A DNA stretch of 57,699 bases from Hypsibius dujardini (GCA_001579985.1 LRSR01010011.1:1-57699); one strand, 5' to 3'. Positions 1 through 11,920 are shown, numbered from the stretch's first letter. Notes: generated by a model from the letters alone, not told the origin. Numbers and translations: made by a program.

Positions 1-86
1 GACAGACAGACAGACATACAGGCAGACAGACAGACAGACAGGCAGGCAGACAGACAGACATACAGGCAGACAGGCAGACAGGCAGG

Positions 87-155
<69 letters not shown>

Positions 156-156
156 C
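1..156. repeat. (GACA)n tetranucleotide microsatellite
   Basis: Runs of GACA interrupted by CATA, GGCA and AACA variants fill the first 155 bases. They lie in the intron of the minus-strand G alpha gene, just beyond its fourth visible exon. The array runs off the left edge, so its full length is unknown. Confidence 0.95.
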
Positions 157-168
157 ACTCAAACTTAC

Positions 169-948
169 CTGTTGTCGGAACACGCACTCGAAGGACATCC
201 TGCTGGGTAGGGAGATAAGACGGTTCCGTGATTCTATCTATGTCGGTGAGATAACTGTGAAAACATCAGCAATACTAATAAGTCTAGCTTGGATGCTGGC
301 GTATTCCCTTAGGACTTATTGCAATGAAGACCGAGTCGGTCAGCTTACTATTTGGCCGAGTCGGTCAGTTGATACTCGCGACGCCTGTCATATACTTCCT
401 GGACACCAGAATCGGCCCATAACTGTTTGACTGCTACGACAAAATGTCGCTCGAATGTCGAGACATTCTCATAATCCACTGATTTCACCAATCGGGCATT
501 CTCCTGTGGTAAAGATATCTTGTTATCTTGGTTAGTGCTACCAGGAAGGAAGTGCAAGTATTCACCGCATTTCGAGGATCTTGAAAGGAAATGTGAAGAG
601 TCTCCATGGCGCGGATCATGGACTGCATCGCCATGAAGATATTCTGAAAGACGAGCCGGATAAAGTGGCGCCTGTCTTCTTCAGTATAGCCGGTGCCATG
701 GATGATTCGCATTTGCTTGATGAACGTCGATTTGCCGGACTCTCCAGTACCTAAGGGGCCGAAGGAAACAATTCGGAATCAATCATATTAAAATATAAAG
801 TGTGTTTATAGGTGTCCGTGCACTGACCGAGTAGCAGTAACTTGAGCTCTCGTCGAGAGTCGCGTTTGTCCTTTTTAAGCTGTTTCTCGATCTCCGCATT
901 GATTCGCTTCTGCTCCCGCGTTTCGTCGGTGTCGCAACATCCCATCAT
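169..948 (-). CDS. G protein alpha subunit, Gq class (5' part, four exons)
   Basis: Heterotrimeric G-protein alpha subunit of the Gq/11 class; in this family it binds GTP and couples membrane receptors to phospholipase C-beta. Exons on the minus strand are 948-828, 750-566, 503-349 and 254-169, and all junction phases agree. The protein starts MMGCC, whose cysteine pair is a likely palmitoylation site as in Gq. It continues with a basic Gq-type N-terminal helix ending LKLLLLG. Exon 2 carries the P-loop GTGESGKST and the IKQMRIIHG segment. Exon 3 ends in DRRREYQL, typical of the alpha-helical domain. Exon 4 carries the switch I region with RVRVPTTG, including the arginine and threonine needed for GTP hydrolysis and Mg binding. 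The rest (switch II, NKXD, C-terminus) lies beyond the left edge. Introns are 62-94 bases. The start could be either of the first two ATGs. Class assignment is strong; paralogue identity is inferred. Confidence 0.95.
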
Positions 949-1330
949 TATGAACTAGCACACATGAGCGACACTGAGACGTAGTCCTCGGGCGTCGGAG
1001 TGGGAATGGAAAAACTAGTGTACGAAAGTGGATGGCCGCAGAACCGCATGAAAGGCCGTTTGGTGCCTACAGAGACGTTGCCGCAACCGGAGCCCAATCA
1101 CTCAATCCGTGCCCCCTGTAAGGCATTCGCATTCACTGTATACAATATACAATATACCATTTACGTATACTCGTATAAGAACACTCAAAGAGCTTGTTTC
1201 TCAAAAGGGTGCACAGGCAACATACGCAGATCTCTTCCTGCATTTGCGGAGAAGGTATTACTGTTGTAATAAGTTGATAAATGGTAAATACGTGACTACA
1301 ATTACTGACACCTTCCGCAGTTGAAGTATA

Positions 1331-1464
1331 CAGTAGAAGTCCTCATATTTTGCGTACGTCACATGCCCGTTTCAACACGTTTGCCCCATAACGAAACTGC
1401 TCCGAGACAAGGCACGGAATAGAAACACGCCTGTGACGTACGCAAAATATGAGGACTTCTACTG
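1331..1464. mobile_element. Tc1/mariner-type MITE, copy 1
   Basis: A 134-base element whose ends are inverted repeats of about 33 bases starting CAGTAGAAGTCCTCATATTT. It is flanked by TA on both sides, the target duplication of Tc1/mariner elements. It has no coding capacity. A second copy of the same length, in the opposite internal orientation, is at 5875-6008. Confidence 0.88.
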
Positions 1465-2319
1465 TATCCTTAAAACAGCTTGATCAATCAGACAACTGAT
1501 GAATTGTTTCCAATACGATACAGCCGTGTCTGCACTCGGAGTAGTTCAAATAATCTTCTGAATTTCTTGCAATTTTCTTGCAATTACTCAAAACTGAAAG
1601 GCATATTAAGAAGTACTATCTCTATGTCTGAATTTTGTCCGGCAAAACTCTTTCGTCTCATGTTTGGGTTTTCGTGTTCCAGCTTGCGCAGTACGGAGCC
1701 GTACCACACACATATCTCCGTGTCTTATCCGAAACTCCGCAAGAACTCACCTGACTCGGCTTCTCGTAGCTTACAGCGCATAAAGATATGATGAACGGTC
1801 CACTTCATGAAACAAACGGCAGATACCAAATGTCAGATATGGGCACTGATTTTAGAATTGGTCTTATTCAAAAGTGATGGAAAGATCGCTCGTTCATGCC
1901 AGGAAAGCACTGTTTCCGGTGCGGTTTAAATATGTTGTGATTGTGACTCCCTCGCGAGTCAGTTCAGTTCACTTATAACCAGTATGCCACATTGTATGTA
2001 CAAATGTATTTGCGCAGTATGCGAAGTACATTGGGTTCGAAGTCAGCTGGATCTACTTCATCGGGTATTTTAATTTTTTTTAAACTTTAGCATCAGTTAG
2101 TAATAAATCGGTAAACTGAGGCGGCTTAATTTTTCAATTTTTTACTGTTTAGTGAAATACCGTAGTTCATTATATATGGATAATAGTATAGTTATACCGG
2201 TACAGTATGAACATTCAGTAAGAAAATAAAGATTAATGTTAACAGAAATATTTACTAATAATTACCTGTATGTACTAGTACCTATCTCCGAATGAATCTA
2301 GCTGTAAGTTTGTTCATTC

Positions 2320-2545
2320 GTCTGTCTTTCTCTGTGTGTGTCTGTGTGTCTGTGTGTCTGTGTGCCTGTGTGCCTGTGTGCCTGTGTGTCTGTGTGCCTG
2401 TGTGCCTGTGTGCCTGTGTGTCTGTATGTCTGTGTGTCTGTGTGTCTGTGTGTCTGTGTGTCTGTTTGTGTATATGTGTGCCTGTGTGTGTCAATGTGTC
2501 TGTTTGTCTGTGTGTTTGTTTGTATTTGCCTGTCTGTCTGTCGTG
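2320..2545. repeat. TGTGTCTG/TGTGCCTG simple repeat
   Basis: An array of TGTGTCTG and TGTGCCTG units, about 225 bases long. The open frames on both strands here are a by-product of the repeat (Cys/Val/Leu on one strand, His/Thr on the other) and are not genes. Confidence 0.92.
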
Positions 2546-3381
2546 ATATTGCATAGCGTGAGCTTTTGTTCGCTGTGCATTTCCTAATTTTTTGTAGTCG
2601 AAGCGAGGGTATTTTATCTGCTGCGGGAAAAAATCCTGCAATGCACATGCACATTAACTGGGTCGCGACAGAGCATTGGGTTCTTGCACTGCTGCAGATC
2701 GACTAAGCTTGCCTGGATAATTCACGGAACATTCAAGCGTCAACCAGGCGTCGTAGTTGAAAGGATAGATTAAGGTCCCCGACACTGAAGAGGAGTGCTA
2801 TCGAATCGATCGTATCGACCGGTCAACTGAAATGACTGAGACGCTCTTGCCGCACTTTCCCTGTGCAGTTCTGAAACACTTGCGCCCGCAGCTCTACCAA
2901 CATTCCAAGCCTGTAAAATTAGCCAGTGTGGAAAGCCAGAGTGTGGAAAGCGTACTTGCGACGACCACAAAGAACTTGATTCGATGGTGCGCCATACGCA
3001 ACTAAAAAGGGGAGTCTCTTAGTCCCTGTATATGGAAGAGCGAGATGTACTGATGTACAGCATGTTTGTTGGCACGCCTTTTTTCACCAGTAGAGTGGAT
3101 GAGACCACAGACTTTCCGAGACGCTTCCGCCGAGCCGTCAAATTTTAAAAACAGCAGACTAGTATAACCACCAAGCCAGCACGCTTGGGTGCGCAGTTTC
3201 CTACTCGAGTTCTCTAGTCCATTACAATCGATATTGCGACTTAATTTTTGTCACCATAGTTCAATTTAAGAGAAAATTCCTACCCAGCGATAAATTAAAG
3301 GGGCACGACATCTTCGGACTGACGATTTGTGCTTGAATTGACCGACCACCCAAGTGTTTTTGCTTCTAGGCGATCTGCCAA

Positions 3382-4248
3382 ATGGAGTCTAAGAAGCACC
3401 CAGGAAAGCAGTTTATGACGAATGTTTCCTTCGCCCCTCAGCAGATAATTCCTACTTTAAAACGTTTGGACAACAGCGGCCATATGGATAATCAGCCACT
3501 GATCGGTAGACAAAGCAGCAATTTGCGCCAGGATTCGTTGGGTGTTGTTTCACAGTCTAGTCTAGCTGGACGTCGAGAGAGCTTTGCTGTTGGCGGACTC
3601 GGCCTGATCTCCGGCAAAGGGCACCAATCTGCCTTTCTTGACTTAACCAGTCCTGCGCTGGTCAAATGTGTTTTCCAGGCGCGCTGGAAGGTCCTCGCTT
3701 ATTTGCAAATAGTATTTGGACTTCTCTTGATAGCTGTTGGCACATTCAGTAAGTTAAAGAGAGTAGTTGTGGCTGAGATTTCATCATATTACAATTATTA
3801 CGATGTAGAGCCCAATCTCCTGAAGACTGGGAGAGCGTCGAAAAAACTCATGATTAGGCTTAAAATAGAGCATGAACTGGAGCCTAAACTGTAACTTTCT
3901 TTCCTGGCATCATTGCTTGGATCGCTGACACAGATTATTTTCAGCGGGTTATTGATTTTTGAGCAGAACGCAGTAGGGATGGTAAACGATGCCAATTGCT
4001 CGCCGTTTGATCACGCTCTCTCTCCCCACAGGCCACTATCCTGTTTTCACTTGCGGAGTGCAATTGGTGTCGGAAGTTGATTACCTGTGGTTTGGACTGT
4101 GGATCGGGATCCTCAATCTGCTATGTGGTGCGTGTGGTCTGGCTGCCAGCAAGGCCGGGCTTAATAATGGAGGTCTACATAGAGTTCTTCGCCGCAGTTA
4201 CTTCATGTACGTGGTAGTATTATATATATATACAAGCCAAGCTCGTAT

Positions 4249-4279
<31 letters not shown>

Positions 4280-4654
4280 ATATGGTAATTAGAAACCACA
4301 GGAGATTTTGAACACACATTGTGTGTGCACTAGTACGGAAGATTGCACTGTCAGATTACTTGTGGGGGCCCTGATGCTAAAGTGACTCTTGTCATAATTT
4401 CTAGGCTTAACTGCTCCTTTCTGCCATTCGCCAACGGCATCGGTTTGACTAACTTCGGGATCACGCTCTCCAAGTACAGTTTGATCTGCAATCCACATCC
4501 GGACGAACGCTTCACGACCATCCTGGCGTTTGTGCAGTTTTGGATTCTCTGTGTATGCGTGATCTTGAATGTCCTGGGTGTGGTGTATCAGGTAGTGGCC
4601 GGCACCAAGTGCAAATGCTGGATCTGTACTCCGAAGAACCCTGCCAGTGCATGA
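3382..4654 (+). CDS. Multi-pass membrane protein with Cys-rich cytoplasmic tail
   Basis: Three exons (3382-3748, 4032-4206, 4405-4654) join in phase to a 263-residue protein; I do not recognise a named family. The first ~100 residues are polar, without a signal peptide, and include serines near RRES. Hydrophobic segments are at about residues 103-121, 139-160 and 219-243; a weaker one at about 178-201 would make four. That layout (cytosolic N-tail, small loops, last segment followed by CKCWIC at 250-255) resembles four-pass MS4A- or tetraspanin-like proteins, but no CCG motif or other diagnostic feature is visible. The terminal cysteines are likely palmitoylation sites (inference). The donor GTAAGT after exon 1 is strong. 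The start ATG follows an acceptor-like TTCTAG, so an upstream untranslated exon is likely. Confidence 0.8.
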
Positions 4655-4912
4655 GTATGCAATTGATACACATTGATACGTATACGTAGTGTATAGCATC
4701 CCGCTTGCATTGCGTCTCTCACTAGACTTTAGTTGCCCAGTTTTGTTCTCCTGCATCGTTTAAGTAAATAGCTTAGAGTTCAATATGAATGTTTAAGTAG
4801 AAATTGCAATTTGGTTGATGCTTCTCATGTAAGGGCCCATTTTTGTCTACATGAGTTTGTCATGTGAGTTTACGCGATAAATTTCGTTCACGAATTCGAT
4901 GCGACTTGCAAG

Positions 4913-5061
4913 TACTGTATGTTCGCGTTAGACAGGGACAGTCGTAGTGAAGTGGAACGTGTGCACGGCTGTGTGCACCGTACTCACAGCACAAGCGCCG
5001 CGTGGCCGATTAAACGTTCCACAGCTCGTACGCTGTCCCTGTCTAACGCGAAAATACAGTA
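4913..5061. mobile_element. Palindromic MITE, Tc1/mariner-type ends
   Basis: About 149 bases including flanking TA at each end. The inverted ends share CTGTAT.TTCGCGTTAGACA and continue into GGGACAG. There is no coding capacity. The TA flanks suggest mobilisation by a Tc1/mariner-like transposase. Confidence 0.85.
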
Positions 5062-5488
5062 CTACAAAAAGACTTCTCAACGATTTTGCACTTTAATAAG
5101 TTGTACTCTTTTCTCGTGAACTCGACCGGCGTAGAAGACGCTCACATATTCTTCTAGTCGTCGGTTCAGGGCAACCGATTTTCGATCTTTCCACGAAAAC
5201 TTTCCCTGGTGGGACACTCGCTCTAGACGTATCTTTAGGACAGAAACGTCCAGCTCTCCCACTTATTTATTTTTTTCCGCTTCTGTGGAGGGATAATGTT
5301 ATTGTATTTAAGAGGGATGAGGTGAGTGTTTTCTCAACTATTCGAGGCTGCAATAGGATAAGAGGGAGACCTTTTATTTTACGTGAATGTGACAAGATGA
5401 AAGCCACAAGAATATTCCCAGGTGGTGCAGCAACACTCCGAGGCAAAGTGTTGTTTCCACCACGTCAATTCCGGGTAAGAAGTTACGA

Positions 5489-5661
5489 TAAAGTAAGCGA
5501 GAGAATTTAATCTAATGGAGGGTCCCGGAAATGGGCAAAAGGGGCGGGGCAGGGGTAATACTTGAATAATCAACCAATCAATCAGCGGAGCTCCACCCCT
5601 TCCCGCCCCTTTTGCTGATTTCCGGGACCCTCCGTTAGATTAAATTCTGTCGCTTAATTTA
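5489..5661. mobile_element. Palindromic MITE
   Basis: The two arms match as inverted repeats over about 65 bases, including TAATCTAA.GGAGGGTCCC and the G-rich AAAAGGGGCGGG. The centre is short. It would fold into a near-perfect hairpin. The superfamily is not clear. Confidence 0.8.
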
Positions 5662-5874
5662 CGCATGTCAAATGGTTTTACGCTGTGAGACCCGCAGTCG
5701 TAATTGTCGTGACCGCACGAGCGGAAAATATCACAAAACTCCTTCGAATAAACAGTGGCTTCACGTTTTATTATAAAAATTGGTTTGATATCTTATTGCT
5801 ACAATTTACAAAAAATGCAGGAAAAAAAGGAAAGACATTCGGCTCCTCAGCATCACACCATGAGTTTTCACGTA

Positions 5875-6008
5875 CAGTAGAAGTCCTCATATTTTGCGTA
5901 CGTCACAGGCGTGTTTCTATTCCGTGCCTTTTCTCGGAGCAGTTTCGTTATGGGGCAAACGTGTTGAAACGGGCATGTGACGTAGGTAAAATATGAGGAC
6001 TTCTACTG
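5875..6008. mobile_element. Tc1/mariner-type MITE, copy 2
   Basis: Same 134-base length and same ends as the element at 1331-1464, with the internal sequence inverted, flanked by TA on each side. It differs from copy 1 by a few substitutions (for example CGTAGGTAAA for CGTACGCAAA), so the two insertions are not a recent assembly duplicate. Confidence 0.88.
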
Positions 6009-6691
6009 TATTTAGGCTACACGAACAGACTAATCGTTTAACATTACTAATGCTTGTAGCATTATATTTCATGCATAATACAAAATAATATATAACAATG
6101 CAAAAAAGTATTTTCGTATGATTATTAGTGCTTGCAGAGTTTGAAACAACTGATGCAAAGTCTAAATATTGCTAGTGTGTCCAAAAAATGTCTTTTAAGT
6201 GTACCGGAATGTCGGCAAGGGTTTGAAAATTTGGCGCACACTGTAACTTTCCCTGTATTGGACAGACTTTATGTTACACAAACGTGGCAAAACCCTTAGG
6301 CTAACCGAGCTAGGCCATTTACGTCGTTTACCGGGGAGTTGTGTACGCAGGTTGAGTTAAACGGGTTAGTTCGGTTAGTGCAATCTTTTTGCCACTCGAG
6401 TATTACTGTACATGCACAGTCGAGCGGCACTATGTTTCACAGTACAGTCTCATACTGTCTCATACTGTATCATCTACAGAACTTCCAAGAGGGAAATTGA
6501 AACGATTGCTCCAATTTTTTTTATTTTACGTATTGGATTTGGACACAATTGCGAAAAAGGTGAGCTTTCACAATTGTTGCGTTGAAGTGAAATTGCTTTT
6601 ACTTTCTCACAGTGATGGAAGGGCACTAGTGCTACATCGTTTCTCCGCGTTGCAGTCTTTCTCTGTCTCATCGTAGCGGCTGCTCCATGCG

Positions 6692-9600
6692 ATGGCTGCA
6701 GAGCACACACACCTTTCAGTTGAGGTAGAGGAGTCGAGCGATGAGGTGATCATGGTGTCATTCCGACGAGAAGATGGTCAACAGTTTAGAGGAGCTCTCC
6801 TCAAAATCAAATCATGGTAAGAGCAAAAAGCATCATTCCCGTTTTGGTATACGTGCGCTGGGATATCTTGATCGTAATATGTTTGCTAGGCCATGTCCAC
6901 ACGTGAATGGCTCTCCGGTGTCAATTTCACCCGTGGAAGACGACTGCAAAAATGTCCAGGAAGGCGAAACAAAACAGCCTCTCAACGACTGTGTTACTTT
7001 ACCTTTGGACCCATCGGTTGATTTATTGAATGGATGCCAACAGTTGACAGCGCGTGTGAATGTAAACGGAAGCGAAGTCGGAGAAGAGATGCAAACCTCG
7101 ACGGACTTTGCAGCGTTGCAATATCGCTGGTCTTACTTTAGTAAAAATCCTCCTCCTCTTCCCAAACGAAATCTGCCCTCCAGAAAGGAAAAGGAAAAGA
7201 TCGAGCAAGTTACCAAACTAAGGTATGTGATTGTTTTTGTACGGCACGTTTCATGCAATCAACCAGTCAAGTTACCAATCAACCAATCACAATGCAAGTT
7301 TTACTCATTCAGTTAATTTTGCCCCGATTGAATCCTTCCATCGATTCATGAAAATTAAATGACTTACGTGGTTTGATAATCAGTGAATTGCTGACATTTT
7401 AACTTGACATGCTAGTCGTTTGGAATTAGGTTTATGGTATTTAAAAGGTTGTACAAAACGCCTACATGTGTTCTTATACATTTTTTAAAATATTCTTGTA
7501 TCAAACTAAAGATCCATTTATGATGAGACGGTCGTTTACTATGGTATAGTTCCGTGACTTGCTTGACAGATATTATCTGTTACAGTGATCTCATTCGAAA
7601 ATATGTGGTTTAAGGGGGAAAAATGAATTGACAGAACTGAATTGTCCCGTTACAGGTTGACTCAGTCAGGTTGAGGTTTTTATGGCAGTACTAGTACTGT
7701 AATAGAAATGTGGACTAATGTGGTGTTTTAATGTGGTGTTGTAATGTGGTGTTTTAATGTGGTGTTTTGTCTTGCAGACCGCGAAACTTCTTATGTGCAC
7801 GCTGCAAGTTTGCTTTGCCTGGATTTAGCCAGCCTTTCTTGTCCCCATCAATGTCTCAACAGCAACCGTCACCTCAACCAACTTCCGAGTTGGAGCAAAC
7901 AGTCACCGGTACGCTGCTTCCTTGTATCAAGACGGAGGATGGGAGTGCGCAGCCCTCGCACAGCCGAAAGAGAAGAGTGCCATTGAAAAGACCTGCTACT
8001 AGTAGACCTCTCGTGGTGGAAGCATTCCAGGACAGTCAAGGCCCGGAAGATAACGTGATCGACGAGAGCTCTCGCCCAAAGAGAGTGAACGCCGGCAAGC
8101 GACAAAAGGTTTTGAACATGGGTGAGACGAGCATGAACGGAACAGCAGAAGCTACTATTTTGCCCTCACCATCTGGCGAAGGTCTGAAAATCAAGTTCAA
8201 GCTTTCAAATCCTGTACCAATTCAAGTTGGGTTGGGTGAAAAATTGCCTTCAAAACGAGCTCGGCGAATCAAGGATGCTCCGCCATTGCCAGCTGTTTCT
8301 GTCAAGGAAGTAATTGATGAGGACGGCGATGAAGACTATGATTTGAAACCACGTCTACGAATTGATGAAGGCGACCAACACCTGGAAACAACCGAACCTC
8401 CTGTACCATCGCCTCCTCCATATCTTGAACCGCAACAGAACCAACCCACGAGTGTGGAAAATACCCTGAGAAAGAGAAGGATTGTGAGGTCTACGAAAGT
8501 GTCCATTGTGCCATCTTCATCAGCCCAGAAAAAGGTTTGAAAGTTATGATAATTTGTTTTCCAGAGTTGTGAAGTTGTCAACTGCATGACTTTTTTGCCT
8601 TGGTTTGGTATGCCCTATCGTCCGCTAATTTTTGCCATTCACAGGAAGCAGCGACAAATCGAGAAATGACCGCAACGGAAATTGATGTCGTGCTGGAAGC
8701 AGCGGGAGCCATACCGAAGCCCGTCGCTCGTGCTGTTAAAAGCTGCACGACGAAGGATGGCCGTGACTTTGCTGTTGGAGACATCGTGTGGGGAAAAGTA
8801 GGTGTACACTTTACTCATGGCGTGGAGTTACTAGATGTTTTCGAGAGAGACCTTGCCGCCGCATTTGATGCTCTCATGTAATGTCAAATATTCTTCACAG
8901 ATTGTTGGATATCCATGGTGGCCCGGAGCGATCAAGCATATTGGTAAGACGAATCCCTGGTCTACCGAAGTGTGTGAATTCGAAGAAGTGTGTGAATTCG
9001 ACAGCTTTTGTTTTATAATTTTGCTTTTGTTGTTGTAGTGGTATGTGATGATCCTCTGCTGCAGAACAGCGCAGCAACTCCCGCTTTGGCGGACCAGCCG
9101 GCATCCATTCTGCAGTATCAGGAGGCTCAGATCGAGTGGTTCGGCCAGAAGGCATCAATTTCGTACATCGAAGTCAATCAGGTGAGGGTTTGTGATTTCT
9201 CGGGTGAGTTGCTTACGAGCGCGCTTATCCCACTCTGGGAGACAGATGTGCCGGAGCTGTACAATCAAATACCCGCATGGCATACCAAGCAAACGCTTTG
9301 GGTTGAATCACTAAATGGGTTGAATCAGTCGGGTGGCAGAGGGCGCTACGAGTGTAAATTGTAAACAACACTCATTTAGCTTCACACACACCGCCTGCGG
9401 CGCCCTCCGCCACCCGACTGATTCAACCCATGTAGTGATTCAACCCAAAGCGTTTGCCTGGTACGTATCAGCCCAATCCAGATTAGAGCCACAATTTTCC
9501 TTTTCAGCTCGGTCACTTTGGATTGGAGTACCAACGAAAGTACAAGACCAAGCTGCGCACATGCTCTTATCAGGAAGCCGTCAAGTTAGCTGTGCAAGCG

Positions 9601-9762
9601 TCCAGTGCGCCGACAACTGAGGAAGAGGAGCAAGAACAGGATGTTCTTTCTGAAATCATTTCAGAAACAAGGGAGCGACAGAAGACACAGCAGCAGAATG
9701 CACGTACGGACGTCTATGACTTTCCATCAACGGAGGACCCGACCCGTTCAGTCTTGGAATGA
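6692..9762 (+). CDS. PWWP2-type chromatin reader (PWWP domain protein 2 homologue)
   Basis: Seven exons (6692-6816, 6890-7222, 7778-8534, 8645-8797, 8901-8943, 9039-9181, 9508-9762) join in phase to 602 residues. Exon 1 gives a PWWP2-like N-terminal segment (VSFRREDGQQFRGALL). Exons 2-3 join to KLRPRNFLCARC, matching the conserved RPRQVLCEKC zinc-knuckle-like motif of PWWP2A/B; its cysteines are C159 and C162. The middle is low-complexity, Pro/Lys/Arg-rich and probably disordered. The PWWP domain begins around residue 448 at VGDIVWGK, continues IVGYPWWPG (457-465) and runs through WFGQKASISYI to GLEYQRKYK. In vertebrates this family binds H2A.Z nucleosomes and H3K36-methylated chromatin and recruits NuRD-related deacetylase. 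The exon 3 donor GTTTGA is weak but phase and homology support it. Intron 6 contains a MITE. Confidence 0.92.
7690..7770. repeat. AATGTGGTGTTTT short tandem repeat
   Basis: Four or five copies of a unit close to AATGTGGTGTTTT lie just upstream of the exon 3 acceptor of the PWWP2 gene. They form part of the T-rich tract before the splice site. Confidence 0.8.
9283..9463. mobile_element. MITE inside PWWP2 intron 6
   Basis: Inverted arms of about 70 bases start with TACCA.GCAAACGCTTTGGG and include TTGAATCA and GGGTGGC.GAGGGCGC. The TA at each end could be the target duplication. It lies wholly within the intron between exons 6 and 7, so it does not interrupt coding. Confidence 0.85.
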
Positions 9763-10016
9763 TCATTTTGGGACGAGGGATTTTAACGGTGTTCAGAACG
9801 TTGGTTTGTGATTTTGATTTTTACTATGGTTTCAAGTTTTAACACAGTCCGTTCGATACAAGCAGAACTTCCTGCTGTTCACACTCGTGGATTAAGTTAT
9901 TTTAGGGGCATTTTTTGGCCGTTGATTTGAATAATTTACCTGGTCTACTATGGTGTTGCTGTTACTGACAAGGGGTAACGAGGTTTGAAAATCCGATCGA
10001 GGTTAAGATTTGTACT

Positions 10017-10398
10017 AGGAAGCCGGCCTATTGCTGGTCTTCGTGTTCCTGAATTATTCCTGGAGGTTGAGAATGCTAATCACTGCGCAGTTTTTCAAAA
10101 ATAGAAATTACATTATTTTTTACACTATCCTGTGCAACATTAACTTGAAATCAATTGGCATGAGCACAAAAATATTTTCAAGTCAGGGGGCAGAGCTGGC
10201 GATTATTGCTGTATCTGATGAAACCGGAAATTGCGTAACAATCGCGCATACTAATCGACTGCATAGGACAATTAAATTTGGGATCAGATAGTGTCGAAAA
10301 AAACGAACGCTCGATGTTTAGTGAATTGCGCAGCAATTGGCATTACTATCGTACCGGATTACGCCAGGAAGAGGTGGCAATTAATAGGCCGGCTTCCT
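10017..10398. mobile_element. Non-autonomous DNA element, 15-base inverted ends
   Basis: GGAAGCCGGCCTATT at the left end is matched by its exact reverse complement at the right end, 380 bases away. The interior is AT-rich without a transposase. No clear target duplication is visible, so the superfamily is unknown. Confidence 0.75.
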
Positions 10399-10476
10399 CA
10401 CGCGTAAAACACTGGTTAGTATAAAATGCGAATATGCACAGGTACTCAAATACTGAGATACTCAGGTACTTAGGTA

Positions 10477-10859
10477 TGAGGTAAGGGCACTGGAATGGGC
10501 CACTTGCTTTTCCCGTACCCTGGAATGGGCCACTTGCTTTTCCCGTACCCTGGAATGGGCCACCCTGGAATCACAACTTCCACACAGGTTTTGGCTATCA
10601 CTAAGGTCCTAAGCGACAGAGAATAATTGATAATTCGGTGGAACGCGTATCAGATATGAAAAACAATTTTGGGAACATGTTTAAAAAAAAGAAATAAAAA
10701 GCTCCATTAGACGATTGGAGAAAGTCCACTGTAGAGGTCGTTGACTACGCAGTGATTCATCTGTTTTTGATTAATTTGCGATAGAGCGCCCCCTGCCGGC
10801 CGGTGGCCCATTCCAGGGTACGGGAAAAGCAAGTGGCCCATTCCAGTGCCCTTACCTCA
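10477..10859. mobile_element. MITE with tandemly repeated ends
   Basis: The ends TGAGGTAAGGGCACTGGAAT are inverted. The left arm carries about 2.5 copies, and the right arm about 1.5, of a 36-base unit (TGGAATGGGCCACTTGCTTT and so on). TA flanks both ends. No coding capacity. Confidence 0.85.
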
Positions 10860-11920
10860 TACTGTAGTTCATTTCAAATATAATAATCCCTTTTCACTAA
10901 CGCCAATCGGTAACACATTAACTTATTATCCGACACTGGTAAGCTAATTGAAATTTTAGCTCTTCATAGAAACATCATTTTTAAGAGTGAAAAATAAATT
11001 TCTATGGTTTTCGGCACTTTGAATATTTGTCCCAGACAACCCACAATTTCGGACAAATTTCTTTATGCTAAAATCGTATTTCAAACTATTATTGCAAAAA
11101 TTGAACTCCACCATATTGTCAAATGGTTTTCCGGTCCTGATGAGACGTAGTTGTGCATATCGTATTTTTGCTTATGCTGACAACAAACCATTTCCCGGAC
11201 AAGGCAGTAGAGTTACAGTGGCAGACGGACAGCGGGTTCGCCCAGTTTGAGTGGTAAACGGTCATGAATACAGTAACCGGATGGTGGTTGGATGCCACTG
11301 TGCACCTTAGGGACTGACCTTGGTAAGAGACACCTGCAGTGTTTCACCACCTTACTGCATAAAGCGTAGGAAGTAGGGGCTACTTCATAGTCTCTGTGCC
11401 AATCTCTCGTGCAACAGTTTGATGCGAGACGGGAGACCTATAATGCATGATACGAGTCGCGTCTAGGTGTTCAAACTACCACTGTCCAACTGGGATGGGC
11501 TAATAAATGGTGCAACGGACTCCATTTGCCGACCCTGTGGCATGCAACAAACTCTTGTAGCAAGGGTATCAGTTTCGTTAGGACAGATGAACCTATGTAC
11601 AGTAGTGTCCGCTTGAGGTTCTTATTTCAAACATTTATTTCTGTAATTCATCAGTACATGCGGCGGTGCATATTCAGTTTTATTCAGTTGACCTCCACGA
11701 CTAAGACGTTACTCGTAATGTCGTTCATATTTTTTAGGCGAATAATATTCGCATGAGCTCGCTTTTTAATAGTACGAGGACACCGGGACAGAGTTGGGAT
11801 ATTAGTTTGTGGCCGCTATGACGTATATCGACCTTGCAAAAAGGTTCCTTGCCTTACTAATTCGTAGTTAATTTTTGTGGTGCAATCCACTGGCTCTGGG
11901 CGTGGTCAAGTCTTCAGAAC

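Larger units (their letters stand above)
949..3381. other. Intergenic stretch with one MITE and one simple repeat
   Basis: Between the divergent G alpha and membrane-protein genes I see no convincing coding exon. It contains the 134-base inverted-repeat element at 1331-1464 and the TGTGTCTG repeat at about 2320-2545. A splice-acceptor-like tract ending at 3369 suggests that a non-coding first exon of the downstream gene lies somewhere in this stretch. Confidence 0.6.
4655..6691. other. Intergenic stretch carrying three inverted-repeat elements
   Basis: No coding exon is supported. The stretch holds MITEs at 4913-5061, 5489-5661 and 5875-6008. The open frames crossing them are produced by the palindromes. 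Confidence 0.6.
9763..11920. other. Intergenic stretch with two inverted-repeat elements
   Basis: Downstream of PWWP2 there is no convincing exon. It holds the elements at 10017-10398 and 10477-10859. From 10860 to 11920 I see unique, AT-rich sequence with only short unsupported frames. Confidence 0.6.

Noticed and set aside
2282-2654. Open frames of 70-119 codons on both strands
   Set aside because: They are translations of the TGTGTCTG repeat (Cys/Val/Leu or His/Thr) with no other support.
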